Shown here: positions 33,642 to 43,842 of the stretch, one piece after another | How positions within the stretch are numbered: position 1 is the stretch's first letter | Layout of the letters: each line of letters opens with the position of its first letter | Assembly: GCF_024586455.1 (NCBI RefSeq) | Contig: NW_026089623.1 | Coordinates: forward strand, 13,538,784 to 13,602,783 | Reading direction: 5' to 3' | DNA from: Bactrocera neohumeralis | Taxonomy: Eukaryota; Arthropoda; Insecta; Diptera; Tephritidae | DNA length: 64,000 nucleotides | Notes under the pieces: generated by a model | The model's input: the letters and a program-made list of their open reading frames with translations, nothing else | Told to the model about the DNA's origin: nothing | Databases searched by the model: none | Program-made: the position numbers and the translations under genes

Positions 33642-33822
33642 TTAGTATTTCTCCGGAGTAACGGCGAAGTGGCTCTGCAATAGGTCGGCAATCTGTTACA
33701 ATTTGGTGATTGACGTCCATTGATGTTGGTAAGGTGTATATATTAGGCGTTGTCAACTCAACATGCTGCTTAATGAGGTCTTGAAATTTAAATGAGGGGC
33801 TTATTGTTGATATGCTGTGCAT
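33604..33822 (-). pseudogene. Ty3-type segment between protease and RT
   Basis: The reading MHSISTISPSFKFQDLIKQH with ELTTPNIYTLPTS resembles the start of RT in this group, just after protease. Instead of continuing into the polymerase fingers, it changes to unrelated text (LRRYSGEILNVFKNEF) and meets the integrase at about 33640. This marks a deletion of roughly 1.3-1.5 kb (estimated from typical domain lengths). Confidence 0.7.
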
Positions 33823-33929
33823 TTCAGCCTGCCGAACTGTTCCTTTTGTGGTAAGGGTTGTTTGTGAATCAACCAGACACTTTACTCTGAGGTCTATCAG
33901 AAGGCCAACGTGTACCAGAAAGTCTGCTC

Positions 33930-34295
33930 CTATGATAGGTGATTTAAGTTCGCTATTTCAAAGTTCCATGTGAAACTCCTCCGTAAGCCCAAACTTGGTG
34001 ACAGATTTCTGGTACCAAAAGTTTGAATGGTTGAGCCATTTGCTGCAAAAAGCTGAAGGGTATCAGGAGTAAGTGTTGAGTGTTTATGAATGATGTTCAG
34101 TGGTACAACTGAGATGACAGAACCGGAGTCAATTAAAAAGTTAAGATTATTTTTGCTATCAAAAATGTGCAGTCTTCGTTCTTTGATAGACGGCAGCGGG
34201 ATTAGTTTCCCTGCGTGTCGTACGTAGGTTTGTTGAATTCGCATGGAGCTTGACATTTCCTCGATGCTGCACCAAATCGAATATGGTAGTAACAT
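33930..34295 (-). pseudogene. Ty3-type aspartic protease
   Basis: Retropepsin-like domain that would mature the polyprotein. The frame has RRLHIFDSKNNLNFLIDSGS with VISVVPLN, where the catalytic D-S-G triplet is intact, followed by LQLFAANGSTIQTFGTRNL. The frame stops near 33930, before the end of the usual domain. Confidence 0.78.
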
Positions 34296-34645
34296 ACTTT
34301 TGCGTTTTCACGTAGTCGACTTCTGCTTCGTTCGCCGACGCGTTCGGCGCTTGAACCACGGCGTTGGTTCATTGTTTCAGCCATGTTGACTGATATTTCG
34401 CTTAGTTTTTGAATAATTTGGTTGAAGGAGGTCTCCAACGCCAATAGTCGTGCTTCAAAGGCGTTTTGCTTGTATATGTTTAGAGCTGAGCAATTGGCTT
34501 CGTTGTCTTGCAGAATGGTTGTAGATGCGACTATGTATGAGGGTGAATTATCTACAATTTGATCGGCTACCTCGGCGAGATTTTCCAAGTCTGTAGACAC
34601 GCCGACAATATGCAACGAACATTGTTGGGCATTCGCTGCAACCAC
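34202..34645 (-). pseudogene. Ty3-type gag C-terminal and zinc region
   Basis: The frame includes a coiled part (ALETSFNQIIQKLSEISVNM), a basic stretch (RGSSAERVGERSRSRLREN) and CYYHIRFGAASRKCQAPCEF, a Cys-His cluster typical of the gag-protease linker of this clade. It overlaps the gag frame by a shift near 34600. Confidence 0.75.
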
Positions 34646-35235
34646 AATGTTGACAGAGCTTCATTAGAGACGTTATTGCCGGCCAGATCACGCATTTCCC
34701 TCAACAATTGCTTGGGTTTCTTATTGAGCAGTTCTATTCCTGTTAGAAGTTTCATCAGCTGCTTCTCCTTGGACTCACTGAAACGAATAATTAGTTCTTT
34801 TTTCAATTTGTCATACTTGCCCGTGTCCGGTGGGTTTCTTGCAACATCTGAAACTTGGCGTAGGGTTTCTGCATCAAGTGCTGTAATTACGGTGTAATAT
34901 TTAGAGACATCAGATGTGATACGATTTATATGCAACAAGCCGTCTATTTGCGTGAACCACAGGTCTGGGTCCGATGGCAAAAACTGGGGTAGTCTAATGA
35001 CACCAACTACTTCTATCGCGTTGTGTTGGCCCCCTTCTCTTGTACCTGCTTCTGCCCGGGTTTTCTGTGTTGACCAGGTTGCATCCCATTTCGGTGTGCC
35101 TTCATCTTTGTTAGGTGAATTCAGTAGTGGCATCCCGATGTAAGGATATGCTGATTGCAGTTGATGTATACAAGTTGTAACTGCCAACAAAGTCAATTGC
35201 GTAGCAGCTTTGAATTGGCGCTTGTTTGTCGTCAC
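34567..35235 (-). CDS. Ty3-type gag
   Basis: The 222-residue frame has PQFLPSDPDLWFTQIDGLLH, VSKYYTVITALDAETLRQVS, NPPDTGKYDKLKKELIIRFS, KQLMKLLTGIELLNKKPKQL and LSTLWLQRMPNNVRCILSAC. These are the conserved blocks of the capsid-like gag domain seen in CsRn1-group elements of insects. It begins with an ATG 94 bp after the 5' LTR and is uninterrupted until a frameshift near 34600. Confidence 0.82.
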   Translation of the reverse strand: MTTNKRQFKAATQLTLLAVTTCIHQLQSAYPYIGMPLLNSPNKDEGTPKWDATWSTQKTRAEAGTREGGQHNAIEVVGVIRLPQFLPSDPDLWFTQIDGLLHINRITSDVSKYYTVITALDAETLRQVSDVARNPPDTGKYDKLKKELIIRFSESKEKQLMKLLTGIELLNKKPKQLLREMRDLAGNNVSNEALSTLWLQRMPNNVRCILSACLQTWKISPR

Positions 35236-35328
35236 GCCGGCGCTTGTGTGTTGGTTGATTATTGTGGAAGGCGTTCACTTAAGTTTCCTTTTTACGGGTG
35301 CGCTTATTTTTTGCGGGATCACCAATTA

Positions 35329-35530
35329 TGTGGGGCTTGTTTCCACACTTCTGTATTTTGCCTATTTCTCTCAATTTATCAGAAAAACGCTCAACACAAT
35401 ATTTGGCTTCTTTTTCTTCATTTCATCCGAATCGTTCAATTAGTTCAGTTCGACTTTTTTACATAAAAAATGTTGCCAGACGGCTCGAGAAACTTAACTA
35501 AAAATAGTATATTTAAATTAGGTTGCCACA
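35329..35530 (-). repeat. 5' LTR of the Ty3-type element
   Basis: TG...CA ends; see the 3' LTR. It carries TTTTTTACATAAAAAATGTT where the 3' LTR has a short different segment. Confidence 0.88.
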
Positions 35531-35599
35531 TATCTCCAGTTCTACCAATCACTTTGTGCCGTACCATATAGTGTTGGTAAGGTGAGATTTTAATTAAAT

Positions 35600-35790
35600 T
35601 CGGGGAAGTCACAGCTGTTCAAAAACGAGTGAAAATATTGAAGAAATTCGAAACATTTGTGTAAAAAAGGGAAGAATGCCAAGCAAACTGCCAATGAAAC
35701 TTGTGAAGTTTACGGAGACGATGCTGTATCAGATCGTGTAGCATAAAAATGGTTCGCTCGCTTCCATTCTTGAAATTTCGATTTACACTG
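35600..35790 (+). pseudogene. mariner N-terminal fragment
   Basis: In shifting frames the segment reads about IRNICVKKGKNAKQTANETC, EVYGDDAVSDRVA and KWFARFHS, the helix-turn-helix start of a mariner transposase of another family. Only this part remains, next to the family A copy 5. Confidence 0.55.
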
Positions 35791-35879
35791 ATGAAATGAT
35801 GTTTCTACCAAACTGGTACATATTTGTTTATTTATTTATTATTAAAAATATAAATATAAGGTTATCTGTAGTACCACAA

Positions 35880-36340
35880 GGGTAATGTCCACAAAGAATT
35901 TGTTCCACCCGGCCAAAACGTTAATGCGGTATTCTATCTTGGAGTTTTCAAGCGTTTGGTGCGCCGTATTCGACGTGTTCGGCCCGAATATCGCTAAGAT
36001 GAAAGTTGGCGTTTGTTGCACGATAATACGCCGTCTCATCGATCGACGCTTGTGACCGATTATTTGACCAAAAATCACATTTTAACCATTAACCACTCCC
36101 CGAAACGAAAAACGAATTTCCCATGAAAGGAAAGTGTTATGCAGACGTAGAGGCTATTCGAAAGGCTTGCACCGGCATACTGGTGGCCATACCGGCCAAA
36201 GAGCTAAAACACTCATTCGACATGTTTTTGGACAGGGCAAAAAGCTGTATTGAAGCAGAAGGAGACTGTTTTGAATAAAATAAATTGATTTTACCGAAAA
36301 AATAATTTGTTCTGTTTTATTTTTAAGTCCTGTTTCCTGT
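35880..36340 (+). mobile_element. mariner family A, copy 5, 3' half
   Basis: It starts in the middle of the transposase (HKEFVPPGQNVNAVFYLGVF in shifted frames), runs through the second catalytic part and C-terminus (IEAEGDCFE, about 36275), and ends AAGTCCTGTTTCC near 36340. The minus-strand frame 35842-36078 is only its shadow. Confidence 0.8.
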
Positions 36341-36929
36341 TTAGCACAATTAAAACAGCCTCACCGTCTAGAAGTCTCCAGATACCCAGTAAAATGTTCT
36401 GAAGTCATATCCATATAAAAAAATTAATAAATTTCAATTGAAATGAATCAATTTCCAGTTCCGACTGAAGAGGTAACTATTTATAAAATTCAGTATGTTT
36501 TATATAATAAAGTTGGCCATACACCATATTGCCTAGAGCTGCAAGATACATAGATCGCTTGCAGTCGAGGTACTTTTGCAGAAAGTCACCTCATTGCAGT
36601 AAATTCCATTCCTCCTCACAAATGGTTTGGATCGGATCCAATATTTAGGGATAATAATATTTGGGGAATTTAAATACGATTTAAGCTCTGATGAGAAGTT
36701 GCAAACATAAGCACATCAAATTTTATTACATCAGTAGCTGAACGCTGCCCGCGTTATGAAATAAAATTACTACTTTTGCAATATAATTTGTTTATTGAAA
36801 GATTTTATTACTATCTAGTTCAACCCTTTACGTTAAATAACGTTTTTAGTTTTTTTGTACTCGGTATATATAAATAAAACATCTTTATTTGATACTGCCA
36901 AAATATCTCTTTCGCTTTTTTCTTTTAAA
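36341..36929. other. Gene-free stretch
   Basis: AT-rich DNA with no recognised gene or repeat end. Confidence 0.4.
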
Positions 36930-37600
36930 TTGCATTGCAATGTTTGGAAAAGCACTTTCAATCAATTCTTCTTTTGATTGAGTGAAATGACAAAAACTCG
37001 TTGGTAGCGTTATTAATCCGGTGTCGTCAACTGGCATTGTACTATTTCCAATTTGCAACCATTGTCAGGAAAACTCATCAGCTGATTCACCGTTTTGAAG
37101 TTGAGCTCGAACATTTGTTGTAAGTTTAAGTCTTTTGACGTATCTCCACAAATATGAACTTTTTAAGCAAGCGTTTTTCTTATCAGCAGGCGTAGGCCGT
37201 GGAATAACAGGCAACGTTTGTCTAAAATCACGTGCTAGCAATGTCAAAGCACCATCAAACAAAGCTTGATTTCCTCGTAAATCTTTCTTTCCAAAGCTTC
37301 TATTGACCTTTTATGAGCCATGGTGCACTCATCCATCACAATAATACTGCATTGCTGTAGAACTTTTGCAGTTCCAGTCATTTTTGATATATTGCATGTA
37401 GGTATTTCATTAACTTAAATATTCAAAGATAGCTTCAGCGCAGAATGAAAGGTGCGACCACCATCCAACAAAGTGACTGCGACGCCAAAAGATGCCGATG
37501 CCAATGGAATTTTACTTATCAAAAATATGCATCCAAAAAATAATAACCACCATTCCCACAGCAAATAGCTTGCATAATGGACTTTTACACTACTTTCAGA
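36930..37600 (-). pseudogene. Helitron relic 2: Pif1-type helicase fragment
   Basis: Minus-strand frames give CSIIVMDECTMAHKRSIEAL (Walker B, DEC), then GALTLLARDFRQTLPVIPRP (helicase motif III area, where GGDFRQ is usual), SSYLWRYVKRLKLTTNVRAQ and, past a stop, SSFCHFTQSKEELIESAFP. This is the Helitron helicase domain, from another family than the element at 45.4 kb. Walker A lies in the degraded part toward 37500. Confidence 0.75.
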
Positions 37601-38929
37601 TGATCATTTAACTGAACATAAAAAAAAAGGTGCGTGGAGTCCCTACGCGCGGATGAAGTTATACTTCTTAGTGATATTCCAAGAAATGCATATCATTTTG
37701 TATGATAGAAAACTAGAAAACTTAAATTCACATTTTATAAATTAAATAAGTATTGAGCTTTCTCCTACTAATATATTGGGCAAATTGACAAGTGTCGATA
37801 ATTGTGCCAAAATCAAATATATTATATATTCATATGTAAATATGTTTTAAACTTTACATAAAATTGAACTGTCAATAATTGCGCCAATTTTCATAAAGTT
37901 GGAAATTTTGAGCGAATAAGACGTATGCGGGTTAAGTCGTGAATTTTACTTATATTAATTAATTTGAAAGTGCCGAAAAATGCGAAACGAAATTTCAATA
38001 AATTTAAGTAAATTTATATGTATTTTCATTTATATTTAATTTTCAATAAATTTTTTAAAAATTATTTGCCCTAGTTGTCCTAGTTGTATGTATGTAACTT
38101 TTTTAAGTGGTACTGAAACGTAGAAGTTTAAGCAGCTCACCAAAAATATGCAACATCTATATAAAACTAGTTTTGGCGACATTTGAGTAGCATATGTACG
38201 TACTGAAATATACATATGTATATCCTTAAAGAAAATATACTTTATATAGATATACTTATGTTTATAAGTATAACCGCGCACCAGAAGAAATAATATCAAA
38301 TAATGCAAAACATGGTACACTTTTAGGTAATAAAAAAATTAATACTTATAATAAAATTTTTGTAGTAAAAAAAAATTCAGATACTAGTATTCGAAATGCC
38401 TCCGAGAAGCAACTGCAGTAGAAAACTCCTTTTTTAACTTTGGCTGTCACGTCGATGTGAGCTTTTTAAAAATTGTCACCGAATCTATTGGCGGAGAATA
38501 CGATTGAAGTTATATTCGTTTATATTTCACAATATTGGTAAATCTCATAGAAGAAAAAATAGATTCTTTCAATATAAAATAAGAATTCATAAAAATTTTA
38601 AATACACAAAGAAATATTCTACCTACCCCTTACTTGAACCCCTCTACCTGAAAAAATAGAGCTTAACTACTTTCCGGGTCGACCACTTGAATTATAAGTG
38701 CTAGTCAAGAACAATAGAAATGGATTAACCCAAGTTTGTACCGTTACTTTTTTGGTTCCCGCGGGACATCATAAATATAATAAATATCAGGAATATATTA
38801 GGTATACAATCAAACGAAAAAACAGTCGAAGTGTACGGTTGTGACATTTTAAAATTATAAGCGAAATATATTTACATAGATTTTCAAAAAGTCTGTGAGT
38901 CGTATAGTATATTTGACTAAAATCTTTTC
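37601..38929. other. Gene-free AT-rich stretch
   Basis: No coding region is recognised. Its right end is continuous, across the BEL insertion, with 45332 onward, so part of it may be the 5' untranslated region of the Helitron at 45.4 kb. Confidence 0.4.
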
Positions 38930-38934
38930 ATTAT
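38930..38934. repeat. Target-site duplication ATTAT, left copy
   Basis: It matches 45327-45331 exactly, as expected for a BEL/Pao integrase (4-6 bp). Confidence 0.85.
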
Positions 38935-39322
38935 TGTTAAGAAAAAATGCGAGAAATTTTTTGCAATTAACTAAATAATATTTAATACCGAATTCAAATG
39001 TTGAATAAATTAAATAAAAGGTTAAATAAAGTGTTAAATAAATGTTAATTAAAAAATTTAGTCTCAACTGCACCCTCTGAACGTTATCGACGGTATGATC
39101 GTTTTCCCACTGCCTACTTTGCTAACTAGACTAATTGCTCCCGGTTCCCCAATTGGACCAATCAGAATGCACCACGTCAGTTCAAGCGTAAGCAAGTAGG
39201 ACTTAAAATAATTGCTCCCGCTTTGCTTATTAGACCAATCACAACGCACCACGCTAGTTAATACGTAAGCAAGTAGGACTTACGAGGATTACGTGAGTCA
39301 TGCTGCCAGATCGTTCGTAACA
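38935..39322 (-). repeat. 3' LTR of the BEL/Pao element
   Basis: 388 bp; the differences from the other LTR are A/G at the GCACCACG/GCGCCACG site and C/A at the TTACGAGG/TTAAGAGG site. It overlaps the last codons of the pol frame. Confidence 0.92.
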
Positions 39323-42300
39323 CTCCCCCCCGGTATATCCTGCTGATCAGGGTGTACCGAATTAATCACATCTAGAACGGCTATTTTGGCGGCAGGTCTC
39401 TCAAAGATGCCACAGACAGTCTTCAGAGTGGCGCTTCTGACCTTTCCATCTTCACTCTTTCGTACTTGGATCACTCTGCCTTTAGGCCAGCAGTTCCGTG
39501 GATTATTAGGATCAACTATGTATGCTATATCACCGACTTCGATTGCTTTTACATCTGTAAACCATTTACTTCGCTTGGTTATGGTGGGCAAGTACTCCAC
39601 TATCCAACGTCTCCAGAAGGCGCTTGCTAGTTGCTGCGATGTTTGCCAGTTACGACGCAATAAAATGTTCTCAGTAACTGGTTCCGCGATTGGCTTCACT
39701 CCACTGGAGCTACCTAACAAGAAGTGGTTAGGAGTGAGTGCTTCTTCCTCTTCGTGGTCGATCGGGATATAAGTTAATGGCCGAGAGTTCACCGTCATTT
39801 CCGCTTCCATTAAGACTGCACGAAGAAGTTCATCACTGGGACGGCTAGTTGTCAAAATTTGTTTAAGCACCTGCTTTACTGACCGAATTAACCGTTCCCA
39901 CGCTCCGCCCATATGTGGCGAAGCTGGTGGTTTAAAACGCCAGTTGGTTGCAGCAGAAGTAAATGTTCTTGTTATGGGATTTTTATCTATTAGTTGAAAT
40001 GCTAACTTCAACTCCTTCTCAGCACCTTTAAAGTTTGTACCATTATCACTCCATATTTCTACCGGACTACCTCGGCGAGCCATAAAGTTACGTACAGCTA
40101 GAATGCAGGAGTCTGTCGAGAGTGAGTATGCGATTTCGAGATGCACTGCTCTGGTTGTTAGGCAGGTAAATAATATTCCGTATCTCTTCTCGGTACTTCT
40201 TTTTACCGTAACCAGGAGGGGACCAAAGTAGTCAACGCCTACATAGGAGAACGGTCGACTAAATTCTGAGGTCCGGAATGCGGGCAGAGAGGCCATCATG
40301 GGTGGCCGAGGTTGAGATGTTCTGTTTTTACAGTGCTGACAAATGCGTCGAATCTTATTAGCGACTGTTCGTAGTTTTATGATCCAATAGGATTGCCTTA
40401 TCTCATTCACCACTGTTTCCAAGTTTCCATGATGATACTTTACATGGAAGTGGTTAATGATCAGGTACGTAATATGATGATTTGAGGGCAGTAATATTTG
40501 ATCTGGCCGCCCTGTTATCTTAACTCTACCATTTATTCTCAAAACGCCGTGATCATCCAGATAAGGTGATAGCTTCAGAATATTGCTGGATTTGTCAACT
40601 GGCTTTCCGGCTTCTAGAGATGCGATAGAGTCTCCGAAGTTGTCGTGTTGAGCCTTTCTCCAAAGATAACATTCCGCTTTACGAAAATCTTCAGTAGTTG
40701 GTCCATTACCAACAGGTTGATTATCTCGGATAGTGCTTAGCCAGAGCCGAACACAATACATTGTCATAGCTGTTGCACGAAGTAGACGGTTCCAAGTTGA
40801 AAATCTCAGCGGTTCTGGTACTACCTGATGTTGTTTTGAGGTTGGGTGATGAAATCCAGTAAACTGTGGACGAAGTTCTTCAGTTGCAATGCACTGCAAT
40901 TCGTCAGACATAAGCCACTTATCAGGAGAGAGGTACAAGAATGATGGCCCTCTAAACCATCGACTGTCGTTAGAAAAATCTGGATCACCATCCCATTTGG
41001 TTGCTTCGTCGGACACGTTTTCCTCAGATGGAAGCCAATGCCATTCCTTGACGTCGGTCAGCTCTAAAATTTCACTAACCCGGAAGGCTACAAATTGTTT
41101 GTAGCGCCGGTGATCGGATCGTAGCCACGCTAATACCGTTCGGGAATCTGACCAGTAAACGCAATTATCAATGTGGATAGAGTGCGATTCGATAACATGT
41201 TTGGCGAGGCGAGCCCCTAGAAGTGCTGCTTTCAGTTCTAAACGGGGAATGGATATTAGTTTCAATGGCGCTACCCTTGTTTTGCTTGCGATCATTGTAC
41301 AGCTAACCGTATCACCATACGAGTATCGAAGGTAACAAACTGCTGCGTAGCTAGTTTCGCTTGCATCAACGAATGTGTGTAATTCGATTTGTGGAACTCC
41401 GCCAAACACAGTTCCCATATAGCATCTTGGAATTCTTAGACTCTCTACTTTCGGAATTAGTTTGAGCCATCTTAGCCACTTGGCAAATTGGTCATCAGGG
41501 ATTTGAACATCCCAGTCGCATCCAGCTCTCCATATCTCTTGTAGGATAACCTTGGCATATATTACGTAAAAACTGATGAGTCCAAGAGGATCGTAAATAG
41601 TCATGACCAAACTCAGTACTTCGCGCTTAGTAGGCCGCCTTTGATGAAGAAATATGTCAGAATCTCTATACTTAGCGGACACGCGAAATGCGAAATGGTC
41701 ACTGGACGTAATCCACCACATGCCTAAAACCTTTTCAGTAGGCAGTTCACAGTCAAGATCGAGAGATAGCTCATCGAGCGGATCCTTGTTTAGGGCAGAT
41801 AATACCCGACTTGAATTGGACAAAAAATTTCTTAAATGAAAGCCTCCAAGTGCATGGACATGACGAACGTCTTGAGCTAATTTAATAGCTTCTTCTTCGG
41901 TGTCCACACTTACCAACATATCGTCGACGTAGTGATTTTCGGTAATGCACTTTGAAGCAAGAGGGAATTTCTCTTGAAAATCTTTTGCATTCTTATTTTT
42001 TACATATTGCGCGCAGCTTGGTGAACATGTGGCCCCAAATGTCATAACTGTCATTGCAAATGTAGTCGGCTCATTGGCGTTTGGTTCATACCAAAGAAAA
42101 CGTAGGAAGTTTTGGTCTTCTTGTCGTACAAGAACTTGGTGAAACATTTCAGCTATATCGGCTGTCATAGCAATTCTCTTTTGTCGAAACTTAAAGAGCA
42201 CCGAGTGTAGAGGAGTTGTTAGGTCTGGACCTTTCAGCAGCATGCTGTTTAGGGACACTCCATTTACCTTAGCAGCTGCGTCCCAGACTAGTCTAACCTT

Positions 42301-43842
42301 TCCTGGTTTATTGGGGTTGGTAACTGCGAAAATCGGCAAATACCAATATTTTTTGACGGCGGAGTCGAGAGGTCCTAAACGTCTGATATACCCCTTTTGA
42401 ATATAATCGCGTATCTTTGTGTGAAGAGTTTCAGCTAAATCGTGGTCTCGTTGCATCCTTTTCCTTAGACAATTCGCCCGAAATAAGGCCATTGATAAGC
42501 TATCGGGGATTTCAATGCCCGGGTGCTTCCACAATAAGCTGGTCTCGAAACGGCTTCCAGTGCGAACGGTGAATTTTTGTAGTTGCTCCAAAGCAACCTC
42601 ATCCTCCTTAGACATTAAGGCAACATGTTTGGTTGACACACCTAAGTTGTCGAGGCAAATGTACGATTTGGTGATTTCAAGCAGTTCAGCTTGAGCGGAG
42701 CAATCACAGATATGATAAACGTGGTGTATAGGATCGGTACCGTCTTTATGCATCAACCCTTTCAAGGTCCAACCTAATTTGGACTTTTCTGCGATTGGCC
42801 CATTTTCTCCCCCATATATGGATTTTATTGGAGATCCGAGAGCCGCGTTATTTAAGCCTATCAGCAGTTGTGGAATGGCGCTTGAATAGGAGTGCAATGG
42901 CAATCCTTTCAAATGTTTGAACTGTAATCGTAGTTTGTTAGCGTCGAGCGATTGAGTAGGCAACTGGAGTTTCTTGACAGAGCGAACCCCTTTAAGAGAA
43001 AATTGCCTATGCCCATTTACAGCCGATATGGTCAGGTCGGCTACGACAGACTCGTTCTCGTACCGATGTGTGTCGCCAGTCCAACGTAGGCAGAGTGGTT
43101 GAGGTGTTCCTCTTACATTCAGCTGTTTTAAAAGCTCTTCGTCGATTAGAGTAAGAGATGAGCCATCATCTATGAAGGCGTACGTTGATACACTTTCCTG
43201 ACCAGAATGTATGACTACTGGTAGTATTCGAAATAGTGTGTTTGCCTCTGTTGTTATATGCGCATTAATATTGGCAGAATGCTCTCTGGCTATCATTTTG
43301 ACATTATTTGCTTTCGAAGCTACAGTTTGATCGAATTCCGAGTTGTGTAAAAGTGGATGATGACTGCGCGTGCATCCGCTAACGCCGCAAGGTTTGACCC
43401 TATTACATCTATTCATCGAATGCGTTTTCAAACATCGACGACATAATTTTAGTTTACGAACAACTTGCCACCTTTGACTTCGTGGCATTTCCTTGAAAGA
43501 GGCACAATTAAAAACTTCACTACAACTTCCATTGCAAACGATACATCTTACCGAACTAGAATGATGATTAACTGCCCCTCGTTTGCGCTCACGTATTGGA
43601 TCCTTTGGAACGAGAACGCAGTTGGCACCTTGAGCCAACTGAAAGAGCCAATCACTGAATTTTTGTAGATTGCATGCTGTTAGGCTTCGCTTATGCATTC
43701 CCCAATACGCTGGTAGAAGCCCAGGTAATTTCGAAACCAATCGCTGTTCAAATTCGGGATTGTTCAAATGACCATCGTTGTCATTTTGCACTTCTGAAAT
43801 ACTATGACATCGTTGTGAAGAACAGATATTTTGCACTCTCAT
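39298..43842 (-). CDS. BEL/Pao Pol polyprotein (with gag zinc region)
   Basis: One open frame of 1,514 residues. In order: end of the gag capsid region (HLNNPEFEQRLVSKLPG), Cys-rich nucleocapsid (about 95-165: CIVCNGSC, LCRRCLKTH, GCTRSHHPLLH), protease (about 205-240: YAFIDDGSSLTLIDEELL), reverse transcriptase (about 440-700: RLVWDAAAK, TADIAEMFHQV, ENHYVDDMLVS catalytic box at about 41917-41931), RNase H (VDASETSYAAVCYL, YWSDSRTVLAWL), integrase (about 1130-1330: HCKNRTSQPRPPM, YVGVDYFGPL, IWSDNGTNFKGA, PHMGGAWERLIR) and a DUF5641-type tail (NCWPKGRVIQVR). All key catalytic residues look intact. The stop lies inside the 3' LTR. Confidence 0.93.
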   Translation of the reverse strand: MRVQNICSSQRCHSISEVQNDNDGHLNNPEFEQRLVSKLPGLLPAYWGMHKRSLTACNLQKFSDWLFQLAQGANCVLVPKDPIRERKRGAVNHHSSSVRCIVCNGSCSEVFNCASFKEMPRSQRWQVVRKLKLCRRCLKTHSMNRCNRVKPCGVSGCTRSHHPLLHNSEFDQTVASKANNVKMIAREHSANINAHITTEANTLFRILPVVIHSGQESVSTYAFIDDGSSLTLIDEELLKQLNVRGTPQPLCLRWTGDTHRYENESVVADLTISAVNGHRQFSLKGVRSVKKLQLPTQSLDANKLRLQFKHLKGLPLHSYSSAIPQLLIGLNNAALGSPIKSIYGGENGPIAEKSKLGWTLKGLMHKDGTDPIHHVYHICDCSAQAELLEITKSYICLDNLGVSTKHVALMSKEDEVALEQLQKFTVRTGSRFETSLLWKHPGIEIPDSLSMALFRANCLRKRMQRDHDLAETLHTKIRDYIQKGYIRRLGPLDSAVKKYWYLPIFAVTNPNKPGKVRLVWDAAAKVNGVSLNSMLLKGPDLTTPLHSVLFKFRQKRIAMTADIAEMFHQVLVRQEDQNFLRFLWYEPNANEPTTFAMTVMTFGATCSPSCAQYVKNKNAKDFQEKFPLASKCITENHYVDDMLVSVDTEEEAIKLAQDVRHVHALGGFHLRNFLSNSSRVLSALNKDPLDELSLDLDCELPTEKVLGMWWITSSDHFAFRVSAKYRDSDIFLHQRRPTKREVLSLVMTIYDPLGLISFYVIYAKVILQEIWRAGCDWDVQIPDDQFAKWLRWLKLIPKVESLRIPRCYMGTVFGGVPQIELHTFVDASETSYAAVCYLRYSYGDTVSCTMIASKTRVAPLKLISIPRLELKAALLGARLAKHVIESHSIHIDNCVYWSDSRTVLAWLRSDHRRYKQFVAFRVSEILELTDVKEWHWLPSEENVSDEATKWDGDPDFSNDSRWFRGPSFLYLSPDKWLMSDELQCIATEELRPQFTGFHHPTSKQHQVVPEPLRFSTWNRLLRATAMTMYCVRLWLSTIRDNQPVGNGPTTEDFRKAECYLWRKAQHDNFGDSIASLEAGKPVDKSSNILKLSPYLDDHGVLRINGRVKITGRPDQILLPSNHHITYLIINHFHVKYHHGNLETVVNEIRQSYWIIKLRTVANKIRRICQHCKNRTSQPRPPMMASLPAFRTSEFSRPFSYVGVDYFGPLLVTVKRSTEKRYGILFTCLTTRAVHLEIAYSLSTDSCILAVRNFMARRGSPVEIWSDNGTNFKGAEKELKLAFQLIDKNPITRTFTSAATNWRFKPPASPHMGGAWERLIRSVKQVLKQILTTSRPSDELLRAVLMEAEMTVNSRPLTYIPIDHEEEEALTPNHFLLGSSSGVKPIAEPVTENILLRRNWQTSQQLASAFWRRWIVEYLPTITKRSKWFTDVKAIEVGDIAYIVDPNNPRNCWPKGRVIQVRKSEDGKVRSATLKTVCGIFERPAAKIAVLDVINSVHPDQQDIPGGSVTNDLAA

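Larger units (their letters stand above)
32494..35530 (-). mobile_element. Ty3-type LTR retrotransposon (CsRn1-like), RT deleted
   Basis: Two LTRs of 202 bp (32494-32695 and 35329-35530) begin and end TGTGGCAACC...GCCCCACA on the minus strand. TATC lies directly outside both (32490-32493 and 35531-35534). After the 5' LTR comes TAATTGGTGATCCCGC, a likely tRNA primer site. The 3' LTR is preceded by the purine tract GGGAAGAGAGTAGC. Coding order is gag, zinc region, protease, then integrase directly. Reverse transcriptase and RNase H are missing, so it cannot move alone. Confidence 0.88.

Noticed and set aside
43802..43842. Programmed frameshift between BEL gag and pol
   Set aside because: A capsid block also appears missing at the junction, so a deletion explains the data better; not excluded.
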